Shown here in pieces: positions 1-7,956 of a stretch of DNA of 11,223 bases. The stretch's first letter is position 1; the number at the start of each line of letters is the position of its first letter. This stretch comes from Dysgonamonadaceae bacterium (GTDB lineage Bacteria > Bacteroidota > Bacteroidia > Bacteroidales > Azobacteroidaceae): contig JAIRMF010000047.1 of NCBI GenBank assembly GCA_031258895.1, positions 1 through 11,223 on the forward strand, in the 5' to 3' direction. Both the position numbers and the translations under genes were made by a program. The notes beneath the pieces were generated by a model. It was not told where the DNA came from and ran no database searches. It saw only the letters and a program-made list of their open reading frames with translations.

Positions 1-70
1 TTAACAGTTTGTCTGCGGAATCTTTTTGAAGAGCACAGTCAGAAAAGAAAGCCCGTCCCAAAGCAAAGAG
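1..70. other. Left edge, no supported gene
   Basis: Seventy bases lie beyond the porW stop. On the minus strand the frame after that stop stays open to the edge (20 codons from a TTG at 61), but I see no ATG, no ribosome binding site and no hairpin terminator. It may be the upstream part of the next gene or simply spacer. Confidence 0.3.
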
Positions 71-3000
71 TTAATTTCGGGAATGTGCCGCAGGATTTTT
101 CTTCCGCTTTTTCGACTTCTTTTCCTCTTCCCGCTGCTTCTGTCTCGCCCTCGCGTCAGCTTTGCGCTGTTTCGCAGCATCCTGTTTCGCTTTCAGCCGA
201 GCGTTCCTTTCGCGTTTTTTGTTTTCGATAGCCTCCTTCTTCGCCCTCTTCGCTGACCTGGCAAGTTCCTTTTCCCGTTTCCTTACAGAATTGACGGAAT
301 CCCTTTCCGCCGCCTCCCGACGCTCACGCTCCTCCTCCTCAATCCGTTGCCGGATAAGCTCCCGCTTTCTGTCCTCAAGCAATTCCCTGTTTTGCTGTCT
401 GATGCGCTCCTTCTCCAGCTTTCTCTGCTCGGCGGCATACTCGTCTATCGCATTGCGTGGGCTGCGCTTGAAAAGTCCCAAAATACCCCTGACAGGATCG
501 TCGGCAATATCGCTGTATTTGGCCTTTACAGCGTCAAGCTTTTCGGAAACATCGCCGTAGCTCCGGTCCGAAACGGAATCCCCGACAACGGAAGACGTCC
601 CGACGGCAAGAGAATCCTTCCCGACGGCAAGAGAATCCTTCCCGACGGACGAAACAGGCGGCAACTGGAGAGATATTATCGAATCGGATTCCAAAGCCAA
701 AGAATCAACTTCCCCAAAAGCGTCCGGGATTTCCATCGAAACCCCTTCCCGATCAGCCTCCGTCGCCTCTTCCTCCTGCATCTCCCTGTCGCTCTTCAAC
801 CTCCATTTGGCAATCAACTCCTCGTTCCCTCCTTCGAAATGCTCCTCAAAGAAATTCATATACGACTCCAAACTCTTGCCCCTCATCAAGGTCTCATAGT
901 TGGCGCCCGAAATAGGAACGACAACCACCGACTCCTCTAAACGAGAACCGTATCCGCCGTCTCCGGTAATCATGTCGTAATACTGCATCACCTGCTCCAT
1001 AGAGTTGAAACCGTCAATCCGCAACATCCCTACATTGCCCGATTCGGTGAGCGTAAGCTCAAAATCATTGACCTGGAAATTGCTGAAGTTGAATCCCGCC
1101 ACATCAAACAACAACATGTTCTCATTCAAACTCCCCTTCGGATAAAGTAACAGTAACCTGTGTCCGGCGTCGATCTCGGCCGCGAAAACAAGCGTCGTAT
1201 CAACCTCCGTATCGTCCGTATTACCGAAACGTAAATTGAAAATACTGCCGCGGGTCAGCATGTTATCGCCGGAAGAGGCAAGTACAAGACCGCGCTGGAA
1301 ACCCCTCATCATGTTGGTGGCAAGCAAAGAGACGTCTTCGTTCGGATATTTCTCAATCAACCGCTTCAACATCACCTTGAAAGTGTCCGTCTCCTCAGGA
1401 CGGGCATACGTGAGAGCATTGAGAAACATAAACTTGGACATAAGGTCGGATTGCGGGTATTTTTCCGAAAAGTCCTTATAATTACGGCGTATCTCCGAAA
1501 GATTCCCCTCCTGATAAGCGGTGAAAGTTTGATGATAAAGCGAATCCTGAACAATAGCCATCGTCTTAACATTGTATTCGTAGTCAGGATCGCCCATCGC
1601 AATCGCAAGCTCGGAATCGGGAAATTCGGTGCGGATCTTCCCCTTATAAAATTCCGCCATAGACATGTCGCCAAGCTTCCAGTAAATCAAATAAATGTGA
1701 TGATAAACATCCAGCCTGTCCTCATGTTCCGGAAAACGAATATTCAAAGTGTCAAAAGTCTCAAGCGCCAGATCATAGTCCTCAAGCATATCCTTGTAGA
1801 TGATACCCATATTGTACAACCCGTCTTGAATAATCAGGTCAGAGTCCGCAATATCCGCCTCCGTGACCGGTATCTGCTGCAAGTAAAACTGCGGGTCATG
1901 AGGATCTTCGGACAACTCGACAACAGCCTCTCCGGACGTCTCCGAATTGATGGAATCCCCGGGCAAAGAATCATCCCCTCCCTCTCGCTCCGCAAGAGAA
2001 TCGATAGGCAGCTCTTCCGTCTCTCCAAAATCTTCGAAAGATTTGCGTTTGTTGCGTCGCCTCCAGTCATCCTCCAGCTTCCGCCGTCCCCATTTTTGCT
2101 GGAAAACGTTTCTGCCCGACGCAATTGCCTGTTCATTGTAAAAATAAAATGAACCGTCGGAAGGAGATGCGATAACAGGTATCTTCTGTCGCGACTGTCG
2201 CTGCGATTGCATCGACTGTCTCTGCGCCTGATACTCCTCCATGTCCGCCTTTTCCTGCTCCTCCTTCTCCCTCTTTATAAGATCCGCGATAATCTTTTCA
2301 ACAACCCTCAACCGCTCCTCTTCCGTCATCCGCGAAAGACGCTGCAAACTGTCCTGAAGAGTTACCGCCTCAACGTGCACAACGAGAGCGTCAAGCACTT
2401 CCGAACGCTTCGATACGCGAGGATATGCGGCGTCATCCCTTTTCAGCTGTCCTAGCGCCTCGGAATAATTAGGTTGCGCCTTCACATATTCCCGCTGTGT
2501 GAAATAAATATCGCCGAGTTGTATCTGGTTCATCGCCTTGTCTATCCCGCCTCGGGTGCTTTTCTCCGCTCCCAATTCGTAATTCTCCAACGCCTTTACC
2601 GTATCGGGTACGGTCATATACAAGTTGCCGAGAGCATAATAGATCATATCAAGATATTCCTTGTTCTTTACACTTTTGGCCATGCGTTGCAAACGATTGC
2701 CGTTCTTCCGTATGTCGCCGCCCGGGAAAACTTCCGTCTGCCGGATCTTGGCATTAAGCTGCAAAATGTACGGGACAGTCGCGCCTGCCACTTCACCAAA
2801 AATTTCGTATGCAAGATTATTACTGCCGGAAGAAGCATAAATCTGTCCAAGCAGGTATTTTTCGCGGTTGCGCTGCAATTTGTTTTTTTCTGCCTTGATC
2901 GATTCCTTCAAGAAAGAAACGGACTCCGCATAACGCTTCTGCTTTACTAAATAATCGGCATAAACGGTCGAATACAGCTCTGCCTGATTTTTAGGTAAAC

Positions 3001-3598
3001 TTGCAACGTTAATCTTGGAGAGTATGTTGTCGGCGTCGTAAAACCAGCCGATTTCATTGTAACAACGAGCCTTCCAGATGTTCGCAGAGATAGATATCTC
3101 GGGTTGGGTCTCATAAAGATTCGAGATATAAGAAAATGTGCTCGCCGCCTCGAGAAAATCACCGTTGAAAAACTGCGAACGAGCCATCATCATCCATGCA
3201 TTATGAAGAAACGGATTGTATTCTTTTCTCTTTATAAATGCCTTGTAATCCAAATTGCTGCGGCTACTCCCGCGCTCGGGACGAGTCTGGATGGAATGTA
3301 ACTTGATGGCTTTTATCGCCTTTTCTATGGGCTTGTTGAAAGCTCCGCCCGACTGGCTCTTCTCTTTTGGCGTCGCCGAAACAGGATGAAAAATGAGATA
3401 ATTCGAATAGTTTTCCACAGCAACAAACTGCTCGATCTGGCTCCTGACCGCATCCTGATAAGCAGTATTACCGTTGAAGTAAATGTTGTACCTGGTATTG
3501 AACGAATGATACCACCTCGTTCCGCTCGTGTTCTTCGACGACGTGCAGGACAAGAAGACTGCAAACGGCACTGCGAGGAAAAGAATTTTGAATTTCAT
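71..3598 (-). CDS. porW: PorW/SprE-like TPR lipoprotein of the type IX secretion system
   Basis: Large predicted lipoprotein (1175 aa). The N-terminus is a short hydrophobic signal ending in lipobox FLSC with the acylated Cys at residue 18, so it should be anchored in the outer membrane facing the periplasm. The stretch RWYHSFNTRYNIYFNG (about 27-42) is the entry motif I associate with PorW/SprE, a protein needed for type IX secretion and gliding in Bacteroidetes. TPR-like helical repeats follow (about 128-460), then a Glu/Gln/Arg-rich coiled stretch (about 440-477), an acidic linker, and more TPR-like repeats (about 583-770). After a 7-residue tandem repeat (about 984-1000) comes a 119-residue Lys/Arg/Glu tail. 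It is longer than the PorW/SprE proteins I know. The ATG at 3598 is chosen because it starts the lipoprotein signal; a longer frame upstream adds 28 residues that would spoil it. It lies about 100 bases after rimO and may be cotranscribed with it. Family call is from memory of motifs, not a search; the C-terminal half is less diagnostic. Confidence 0.8.
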   Translation of the reverse strand: MKFKILFLAVPFAVFLSCTSSKNTSGTRWYHSFNTRYNIYFNGNTAYQDAVRSQIEQFVAVENYSNYLIFHPVSATPKEKSQSGGAFNKPIEKAIKAIKLHSIQTRPERGSSRSNLDYKAFIKRKEYNPFLHNAWMMMARSQFFNGDFLEAASTFSYISNLYETQPEISISANIWKARCYNEIGWFYDADNILSKINVASLPKNQAELYSTVYADYLVKQKRYAESVSFLKESIKAEKNKLQRNREKYLLGQIYASSGSNNLAYEIFGEVAGATVPYILQLNAKIRQTEVFPGGDIRKNGNRLQRMAKSVKNKEYLDMIYYALGNLYMTVPDTVKALENYELGAEKSTRGGIDKAMNQIQLGDIYFTQREYVKAQPNYSEALGQLKRDDAAYPRVSKRSEVLDALVVHVEAVTLQDSLQRLSRMTEEERLRVVEKIIADLIKREKEEQEKADMEEYQAQRQSMQSQRQSRQKIPVIASPSDGSFYFYNEQAIASGRNVFQQKWGRRKLEDDWRRRNKRKSFEDFGETEELPIDSLAEREGGDDSLPGDSINSETSGEAVVELSEDPHDPQFYLQQIPVTEADIADSDLIIQDGLYNMGIIYKDMLEDYDLALETFDTLNIRFPEHEDRLDVYHHIYLIYWKLGDMSMAEFYKGKIRTEFPDSELAIAMGDPDYEYNVKTMAIVQDSLYHQTFTAYQEGNLSEIRRNYKDFSEKYPQSDLMSKFMFLNALTYARPEETDTFKVMLKRLIEKYPNEDVSLLATNMMRGFQRGLVLASSGDNMLTRGSIFNLRFGNTDDTEVDTTLVFAAEIDAGHRLLLLYPKGSLNENMLLFDVAGFNFSNFQVNDFELTLTESGNVGMLRIDGFNSMEQVMQYYDMITGDGGYGSRLEESVVVVPISGANYETLMRGKSLESYMNFFEEHFEGGNEELIAKWRLKSDREMQEEEATEADREGVSMEIPDAFGEVDSLALESDSIISLQLPPVSSVGKDSLAVGKDSLAVGTSSVVGDSVSDRSYGDVSEKLDAVKAKYSDIADDPVRGILGLFKRSPRNAIDEYAAEQRKLEKERIRQQNRELLEDRKRELIRQRIEEEERERREAAERDSVNSVRKREKELARSAKRAKKEAIENKKRERNARLKAKQDAAKQRKADARARQKQREEEKKSKKRKKNPAAHSRN
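601..648. repeat. 21-bp in-frame tandem repeat inside porW
   Basis: Two perfect head-to-tail copies of a 21-base unit (601-621 and 622-642, beginning CGACGGCAAGAG on the plus strand) are followed by a 6-base partial third copy. On the coding strand the unit encodes VGKDSLA, in a low-complexity Ser/Asp/Val linker. Because 21 is a multiple of three, copy-number change would lengthen or shorten the linker without a frameshift. Confidence 0.9.
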
Positions 3599-3697
3599 CC
3601 TAACCTTCAAGAAATAACAATAATATTTAAACAGCAAAACATGTGATTTATTGTTGCATCCGAGCCGAAAAAGGTGAAACATGCCCGCGATTTTCCC

Positions 3698-4996
3698 CTA
3701 TAAAACATCACCCGTCAAATCGAATGACCGGTAACCGGTAATTTTCACATTATAAAATTGCCCCGCACGAAGTTTGACGTTTCCGCCGACAAGCACCTCG
3801 GGATCAACCTCCGGGGAATCATATTCCGTACGCCCGATGTAAAAATCCTGCTCCTTACGGTCAATAATGACTTTCAGTGTTTGTCCGATCTTATCTTCGT
3901 TGATCTCCATCGCAATGGATTCCTGAAGCGACATCAGAGCGTCCATACGGTGATTTTTTGTTTCGGCCTCGATTTCATCCCTGTAATGTATTGCCGAATA
4001 TGTTTTCTCTTCAACCGAATAGATGAACGCACCAAGCCGCTCGAAGCGCATCTCACGGACAAAGCGCATAAGGTCGGCAAAATCCTCTTCCGTCTCTCCC
4101 GGATGTCCGACGAGCATCGTGGTTCGAAGATGTATACCGGGCACCGATGTGCGGATTTCGCCGAGCAGGTCCAGGGTTTCTTCTTTGGTTATACCCCGCC
4201 GCATCTTTTTCAACATCTTGTCGCTGCTGTGTTGAAGAGCGATGTCGAGATATTTGCATATATTTTCGCGCTCCCTGATAACAGGAAGGATGTCCATCGG
4301 AAATTGTCCGGGATATGCATAATGGAGCCGCAGCCATTCTACTCCGTTTATGTCGGAGAGCCGTGCTAACAGTTCTGCAAGAGTTGCCTTTCGGTAAAGG
4401 TCTCTTCCGTACCACGTCAGATCCTGTGCGACAAGTTGAAATTCTTTTACGCCTCTCGCGGTCAACGAGCGTACTTCGTTTACCGTTTCTTCGAGTGGGC
4501 GTGAGCGGTATTTACCTGTGATGAGTGGAATCGAACAATAAGAACAGGTGCGGTTACAACCCTCGGCAATCTTTACGTAGGCGTAATGTGCGGGGGTTGA
4601 GAGTAATCGTTCTTGGGCAAGTTCGGCATGGAATGGTTTACCGAGGTCGGCGAACAGTTGTCGGTAGTTGAATTTCCCGTAAAACTTGTCGACTTCGGGT
4701 ATGAGATTTTGCAATTCGTTACGATAACGCTCGGAGAGGCATCCCATCACAAACAGTTGGCGTATTTGTCCCCGTTGTTTTGATTTACCGAAGGCGAGTA
4801 TAGTTTCGATGGATTCTTCTTTGGCCGACTGTATGAACCCGCAAGTGTTGATGACGGCGATATCACATCCATCAGCGCGCTTTGGATTGTGCACTACGGA
4901 ATATCCGTTAGCTACGAACTGTCGCATTACCAATTCCGAATCGATAAGGTTTTTTGAACAGCCGAGCGTAACGAAAACTACTTTATTCTTTCGCAT
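3698..4996 (-). CDS. rimO: Ribosomal protein S12 methylthiotransferase RimO
   Basis: Radical SAM methylthiotransferase (432 aa) that adds a methylthio group to the conserved Asp of ribosomal protein S12, in the cytoplasm. The N-terminal UPF0004 domain has its three cluster cysteines at C13 (LGCSKN), C52 (NTCGFI) and C86 (MGCLSE). The radical SAM CxxxCxxC motif is C147, C151, C154 (GCNRTCSYC). A C-terminal TRAM domain covers about the last 65 residues (from DKIGQTLKV). The SKNLIDSE and SIPLITGKYRSR signatures fit RimO better than the tRNA enzyme MiaB. The start codons run TTG GTG ATG in a row (5002 to 4994); I take the ATG at 4996 because it gives the usual short basic N-terminus. The gene begins inside the end of ftsY (14-base overlap, different frame), which suggests translational coupling. 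All key residues are present. Confidence 0.95.
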   Translation of the reverse strand: MRKNKVVFVTLGCSKNLIDSELVMRQFVANGYSVVHNPKRADGCDIAVINTCGFIQSAKEESIETILAFGKSKQRGQIRQLFVMGCLSERYRNELQNLIPEVDKFYGKFNYRQLFADLGKPFHAELAQERLLSTPAHYAYVKIAEGCNRTCSYCSIPLITGKYRSRPLEETVNEVRSLTARGVKEFQLVAQDLTWYGRDLYRKATLAELLARLSDINGVEWLRLHYAYPGQFPMDILPVIRERENICKYLDIALQHSSDKMLKKMRRGITKEETLDLLGEIRTSVPGIHLRTTMLVGHPGETEEDFADLMRFVREMRFERLGAFIYSVEEKTYSAIHYRDEIEAETKNHRMDALMSLQESIAMEINEDKIGQTLKVIIDRKEQDFYIGRTEYDSPEVDPEVLVGGNVKLRAGQFYNVKITGYRSFDLTGDVL

Positions 4997-5945
4997 CACC
5001 AAAGAGGGCGTCTACAAACTCACGGCGTCGGAATATCTGCAAGTCATCCGGACCTTCGCCAAGTCCGATGTATTTCACAGGGATACGGAACCGGTCGGAG
5101 ATTCCGATCACCACTCCGCCTTTTGCCGTACCGTCGAGTTTTGTTATTGCCAGCGCATTGACGTCGGTAGCGGAAGTGAACTGCTTTGCCTGCTCGAAAG
5201 CATTCTGACCTGTTGAGCCGTCGAGCACCAGCAGTACTTCGTTTGGTGCGGTCGGCACGATTTTTTTCATCACATTTTTGATTTTGGTCAGTTCGTTCAT
5301 CAGGTTGATTTTGTTGTGCAGCCTACCTGCCGTATCTATTATCACGACGTCGGCGTCATTGGCCAGAGCGGAGCTCAGGGTATCGAAGGTGACTGCTGCT
5401 GGGTCTGAGCCCATCTGCTGTTTTACGATGTTTACGCCTGTTCGTTCGCTCCATATTGTCAGTTGGTCGACAGCGGCGGCACGGAAGGTATCTGCGGCGC
5501 CGAGGTAAACTTTTTTGCCTGCTTTTTTGAAGTTGTGCGCTAGCTTCCCGATGGTAGTGGTTTTGCCTACGCCGTTCACTCCTACGACCATTATTACGTA
5601 GGGTTTAGATGTATTCGGCAAGGAGAAGTCTTCGAGTTCTTCCGTATTGTTTTCGGTCAACATGGAGGAGATTTCGTCACGCAGGACGCGGTTTAGTTCG
5701 GATGTGTTTATGTATTTGTCACGTGCGATGCGTTGTTGTATACGTTCAATGATTTTGAGAGTTGTCTCCACGCCTACATCCGACGTTATCAGCGCTTCTT
5801 CCAGGCTGTCGAGCACCTCGTCGCTGATTTTTGATCGTCCTGCGATTGCTCGCGTCAGTTTGGCGAAGACATTTTCTTTGGTTTTGGAGAGTCCTTTGTC
5901 GAGTAATTCTTTTTTTCCTCCGGAAAAGATGTTAAAAAGGCCCAT
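4983..5945 (-). CDS. ftsY: Signal recognition particle receptor FtsY
   Basis: SRP-family GTPase (320 aa) that docks SRP-ribosome complexes at the inner membrane. The short N-terminal piece MGLFNIFSGGKKELLDKGL lacks the long acidic A domain of E. coli FtsY, as is common outside Proteobacteria. The four-helix N domain runs to about residue 105. The G domain shows the P-loop GVNGVGKT (122-129), DTFRAAAVDQL (152-162), DTAGR (204-208), TKLDGTAKGG (268-277) and the C-terminal GLGEGPDDL (294-302), which distinguishes FtsY from Ffh. No M domain is present. The ATG at 5945 is preferred to a longer frame reaching 6071, because the extension would cross the promoter at 5974-5981 and the N-terminus starting MGLF is typical. 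It heads the likely ftsY-rimO(-porW) unit. From memory, Bacteroides ftsY usually follows rpmB-rpmG; here it is preceded by a divergent gene instead. Confidence 0.97.
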   Translation of the reverse strand: MGLFNIFSGGKKELLDKGLSKTKENVFAKLTRAIAGRSKISDEVLDSLEEALITSDVGVETTLKIIERIQQRIARDKYINTSELNRVLRDEISSMLTENNTEELEDFSLPNTSKPYVIMVVGVNGVGKTTTIGKLAHNFKKAGKKVYLGAADTFRAAAVDQLTIWSERTGVNIVKQQMGSDPAAVTFDTLSSALANDADVVIIDTAGRLHNKINLMNELTKIKNVMKKIVPTAPNEVLLVLDGSTGQNAFEQAKQFTSATDVNALAITKLDGTAKGGVVIGISDRFRIPVKYIGLGEGPDDLQIFRRREFVDALFGDAKE

Positions 5946-5973
5946 ACATACTGTTTTTAAGTTTTTCAGGTGG

Positions 5974-5981
5974 CAAAGGTA
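5974..5981 (-). promoter_or_regulatory. Bacteroidetes-type -7 element for ftsY
   Basis: On the minus strand this reads TACCTTTG, a perfect match to the Bacteroidetes -7 consensus TAnnTTTG. Its downstream edge is 28 bases from the ftsY ATG. I see no good TTTG at -33; the upstream region is AT-rich (a run of seven A on the plus strand). Transcription from here could read through rimO and porW. Confidence 0.75.
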
Positions 5982-6028
5982 CGAAAAAAATCCGTATGAC
6001 TGTTTCGGATTCGTTATGGGGATTTTTG

Positions 6029-6036
6029 TAACTTTG
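6029..6036 (+). promoter_or_regulatory. Putative -7 element for the secreted phosphatase/nuclease gene
   Basis: TAACTTTG matches TAnnTTTG exactly. A TTTC at 6003-6006 lies 22 bases upstream, an imperfect -33 (consensus TTTG with 19-21 spacing). The gene starts 49 bases downstream at 6086. It is back-to-back with the ftsY promoter within the 140-base divergent gap. Confidence 0.55.
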
Positions 6037-6085
6037 CATCGGGACGCGACGGGTGGCCGGTTAACTTTCAAAACGGGAGATTTTC

Positions 6086-7108
6086 ATGAAAATGTTTACG
6101 ACGGTTTATTTTTTCATCTTATTTTTTTCTGCTGCTCTTTATGGGCGGGATGATTTCCGTGTCATGTTTTACAACGTGGAGAACCTGTTTGATACGCAGG
6201 ACGAGCCTCGCAAGGACGACGACGAGTTTTTGCCGGAAGGGAATAGACATTGGAACGAATGGCGTTACTATAAGAAATTGACCGCCATTGCAGCTGTTAT
6301 TTCCGCTGCCGGCAAGGCATGGACGACGCCTGCTCTTGTCGGTCTCTGCGAGGTTGAGAACGATCGCGTCATGACCGACCTGACGGGTCATCCGTTGTTG
6401 AGAAAGAGGAGATATCGCTATATAATCACCGATTCTCCGGACATACGCGGCATTGATGTTGCGCTTATGTACCGTCCCGACAAGTTCGGATACATCGGAC
6501 ATACATCTTACAGTGTACGGTTTCCGGGTAATAGTGCGAAAGAGACGCGTGACATTTTGCATGTTACGGGAGTAGTTGGCGCAGGCGACACGCTTGACGT
6601 TTTTGTTTGTCATTTTCCTTCCCGTCGCAGAGGCAAGTTGAATTCGGAGTTTGGCAGGATTCATGTTGCCTCGGTTATCAGGGACCAGGTTGAGCGTTTG
6701 CAGAGGATTCGTAAGGATGCCAGAATCATCATCATGGGCGATTTCAACGATGAGCCGCAGGACAGGAGTCTTCGCAAAACATTGGGCGCCGGTCCTGTCG
6801 GTGCGGTTGTTGAGCGGGACAGTCTGTACAATCTTTTTTATCGCCACGTAGGGGGCGAGTTGGGCAGTTACAAGCACGGCAAGAAATGGAACGTTCTTGA
6901 TCAGCTTATAGTGTCGGGAAGTTTGTTTGACGTGCGTCGGTTTCACGTTTTGCGTGGCAGTGAGCAGATTTTCGTCCGAGATTTCATGTTGACCGGCGAT
7001 CGTTCTGCGGGGAGAGTTCGTCCGAATAAGACTTTTTTCGGGTTTAAATATGAAGGCGGTTACAGCGACCACCTTCCGATAGTTGTCGATTTCGCTGTCG
7101 GCAAGTGA
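6086..7108 (+). CDS. Secreted endonuclease/exonuclease/phosphatase-family protein
   Basis: Protein of 340 aa with an N-terminal signal peptide (hydrophobic residues about 4-18, possible cleavage after ALYG at 20), so exported to the periplasm or beyond; no lipobox Cys is visible. The rest is one EEP (DNase I-like) metal-dependent phosphoesterase domain with all the usual motifs. These are NVENLFD (N30, E32), CEVEND (E89/E91), the VCHFPSRR histidine (H176), GDFND (D219, N221), LDQLIVSG (D272) and SDHLPIV (D328, H329). The substrate cannot be told from sequence: secreted members of this family in Bacteroidetes include putative nucleases and phosphodiesterases. The chain ends right after the SDH motif, so there is no type IX C-terminal sorting domain. 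A purine-rich GGGAGA (6075-6080) sits just before the ATG. Its 3' end overlaps ispE by 49 bases, tail to tail. Confidence 0.88.
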   Translation: MKMFTTVYFFILFFSAALYGRDDFRVMFYNVENLFDTQDEPRKDDDEFLPEGNRHWNEWRYYKKLTAIAAVISAAGKAWTTPALVGLCEVENDRVMTDLTGHPLLRKRRYRYIITDSPDIRGIDVALMYRPDKFGYIGHTSYSVRFPGNSAKETRDILHVTGVVGAGDTLDVFVCHFPSRRRGKLNSEFGRIHVASVIRDQVERLQRIRKDARIIIMGDFNDEPQDRSLRKTLGAGPVGAVVERDSLYNLFYRHVGGELGSYKHGKKWNVLDQLIVSGSLFDVRRFHVLRGSEQIFVRDFMLTGDRSAGRVRPNKTFFGFKYEGGYSDHLPIVVDFAVGK

Positions 7109-7869
7109 TTATCTTTTTCGAATATTCCGAATACGGCAGCTCCGGAGCCTGACATTGCTGCGTACAGTGCACCGGCGTCGTACAATTCTTTTTTTGCCTG
7201 TTCGATTTGCGGAGCGAAGTTGAAGACGGGTTTTTCGAAGTCATTAACTAAAAGTTTTTTCCATTCCGCGATTGGCAGTCGGATGACGTCGCCGGTTGTG
7301 TATTCGGGTTTGTGCGGCGTTATGAGCGAGTATGCATTTTTTGTTGAGACGTAAGCTTGAGGCATCACGAGTACGACGTCGCAGTTGTTTAACGGGAGAT
7401 CGATTGGGGAAAAAACGTTACCTGTTCCCTTTGCCAGCATCGGTTTGTTGTGTATGAAAAACGGACAGTCTGCACCGAGACGGGCAGCGTAATCTTCCAT
7501 CGCATTTTCGGACAGGCCAAGTCCGGCGAAGTCGTTCACAAGTTTGATCATAAACGCTGCGTCGGACGATCCGCCCCCCAGTCCTGCGCCGGAGGGGATT
7601 CTTTTGTGCAGGAAGATGGACATTGGAGGGAGGTTGAAGTCATTGTCGAGCAATTTATGAGCTTTCATCACGAGGTTATCGCAATGATTTCCGTCGATTG
7701 GGATTCCGGTTTGTCGGAGGGTAGTTTGTCCGGTTTTCGAGGGTATTATTTCGAGGGCGTCACAGAGCGGAATGGGGTAGAAGACGGTTTCGATATTGTG
7801 ATATCCGTCTGTGCGGCGCTCGATGACATTGAGTCCTATGTTGATTTTTGCATTGGGAAAGCAGATCAT
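7060..7869 (-). CDS. ispE: 4-diphosphocytidyl-2-C-methyl-D-erythritol kinase IspE
   Basis: GHMP-family kinase (269 aa) that phosphorylates the 2-hydroxyl of CDP-methylerythritol in the MEP route to isoprenoid precursors. The N-terminus FPNAKINIGLNV carries the catalytic Lys (K8), followed by RTDGYHNIETVF. The ATP loop IPSGAGLGGGSSDAA is at 91-105, and GADCPFF (132-138) holds the catalytic Asp D134. AMSGSGAAVFGIF (238-250) is the C-terminal GHMP motif. The longer frame to 7887 would start at a GTG that lies inside the promoter -7 box, so the ATG at 7869 is the start. The last 16 codons are antisense to the end of the convergent phosphatase/nuclease gene. Length fits the family. Confidence 0.96.
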   Translation of the reverse strand: MICFPNAKINIGLNVIERRTDGYHNIETVFYPIPLCDALEIIPSKTGQTTLRQTGIPIDGNHCDNLVMKAHKLLDNDFNLPPMSIFLHKRIPSGAGLGGGSSDAAFMIKLVNDFAGLGLSENAMEDYAARLGADCPFFIHNKPMLAKGTGNVFSPIDLPLNNCDVVLVMPQAYVSTKNAYSLITPHKPEYTTGDVIRLPIAEWKKLLVNDFEKPVFNFAPQIEQAKKELYDAGALYAAMSGSGAAVFGIFEKDNHLPTAKSTTIGRWSL

Positions 7870-7886
7870 ACGTATAAAATTTCGCA

Positions 7887-7894
7887 CAAAGGTA
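7887..7894 (-). promoter_or_regulatory. -7 element for ispE
   Basis: TACCTTTG on the minus strand, a perfect TAnnTTTG. Its edge is 17 bases from the ispE ATG, implying a leader of roughly 10 bases and ruling out the GTG at 7887 as a start. No clear -33 TTTG is seen at the expected distance. Confidence 0.75.
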
Positions 7895-7905
7895 ATAAAA
7901 AACGG

Positions 7906-7937
7906 TTTGGCTGCGTGAGAAAAATCAAGTAACTTCG
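7906..7937 (+). promoter_or_regulatory. -33/-7 promoter for the LeuA/CimA-family gene
   Basis: TTTG at 7906-7909, a 20-base spacer, then TAACTTCG at 7930-7937, one mismatch from TAnnTTTG. The start codon follows after 19 bases. It is divergent from the ispE promoter, whose -7 box lies only 11 bases to the left of this -33 box, so the two may compete for polymerase. Confidence 0.6.
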
Positions 7938-7956
7938 CACGCTAAAATCAATATGT

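Noticed and set aside
1..36. Tiny minus-strand GTG frame ending with a stop at base 1
   Set aside because: Eleven codons with no ribosome site or resemblance to anything; expected by chance.
47..66. Possible terminator after porW (AAAGCCCGTCCCAAAG region)
   Set aside because: The arms do not pair into a stable hairpin and no U-tract follows on the minus strand.
1451..2152. 233-codon plus-strand frame inside porW
   Set aside because: Antisense to TPR and linker coding sequence of porW, with no promoter, ribosome site or known motif.
3599..3682. N-terminal extension of porW by 28 codons
   Set aside because: The lipoprotein signal with lipobox Cys begins at the ATG at 3598; the extension would bury it.
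5946..6071. N-terminal extension of ftsY by 42 codons
   Set aside because: The extension spans the -7 box and the opposite promoter, and FtsY of this type starts MGLF.
6119..7072. 317-codon minus-strand frame opposite the secreted phosphatase/nuclease gene
   Set aside because: The plus-strand frame has a signal peptide and every catalytic motif of its family; the antisense frame has no recognisable domain and is a by-product of codon composition.
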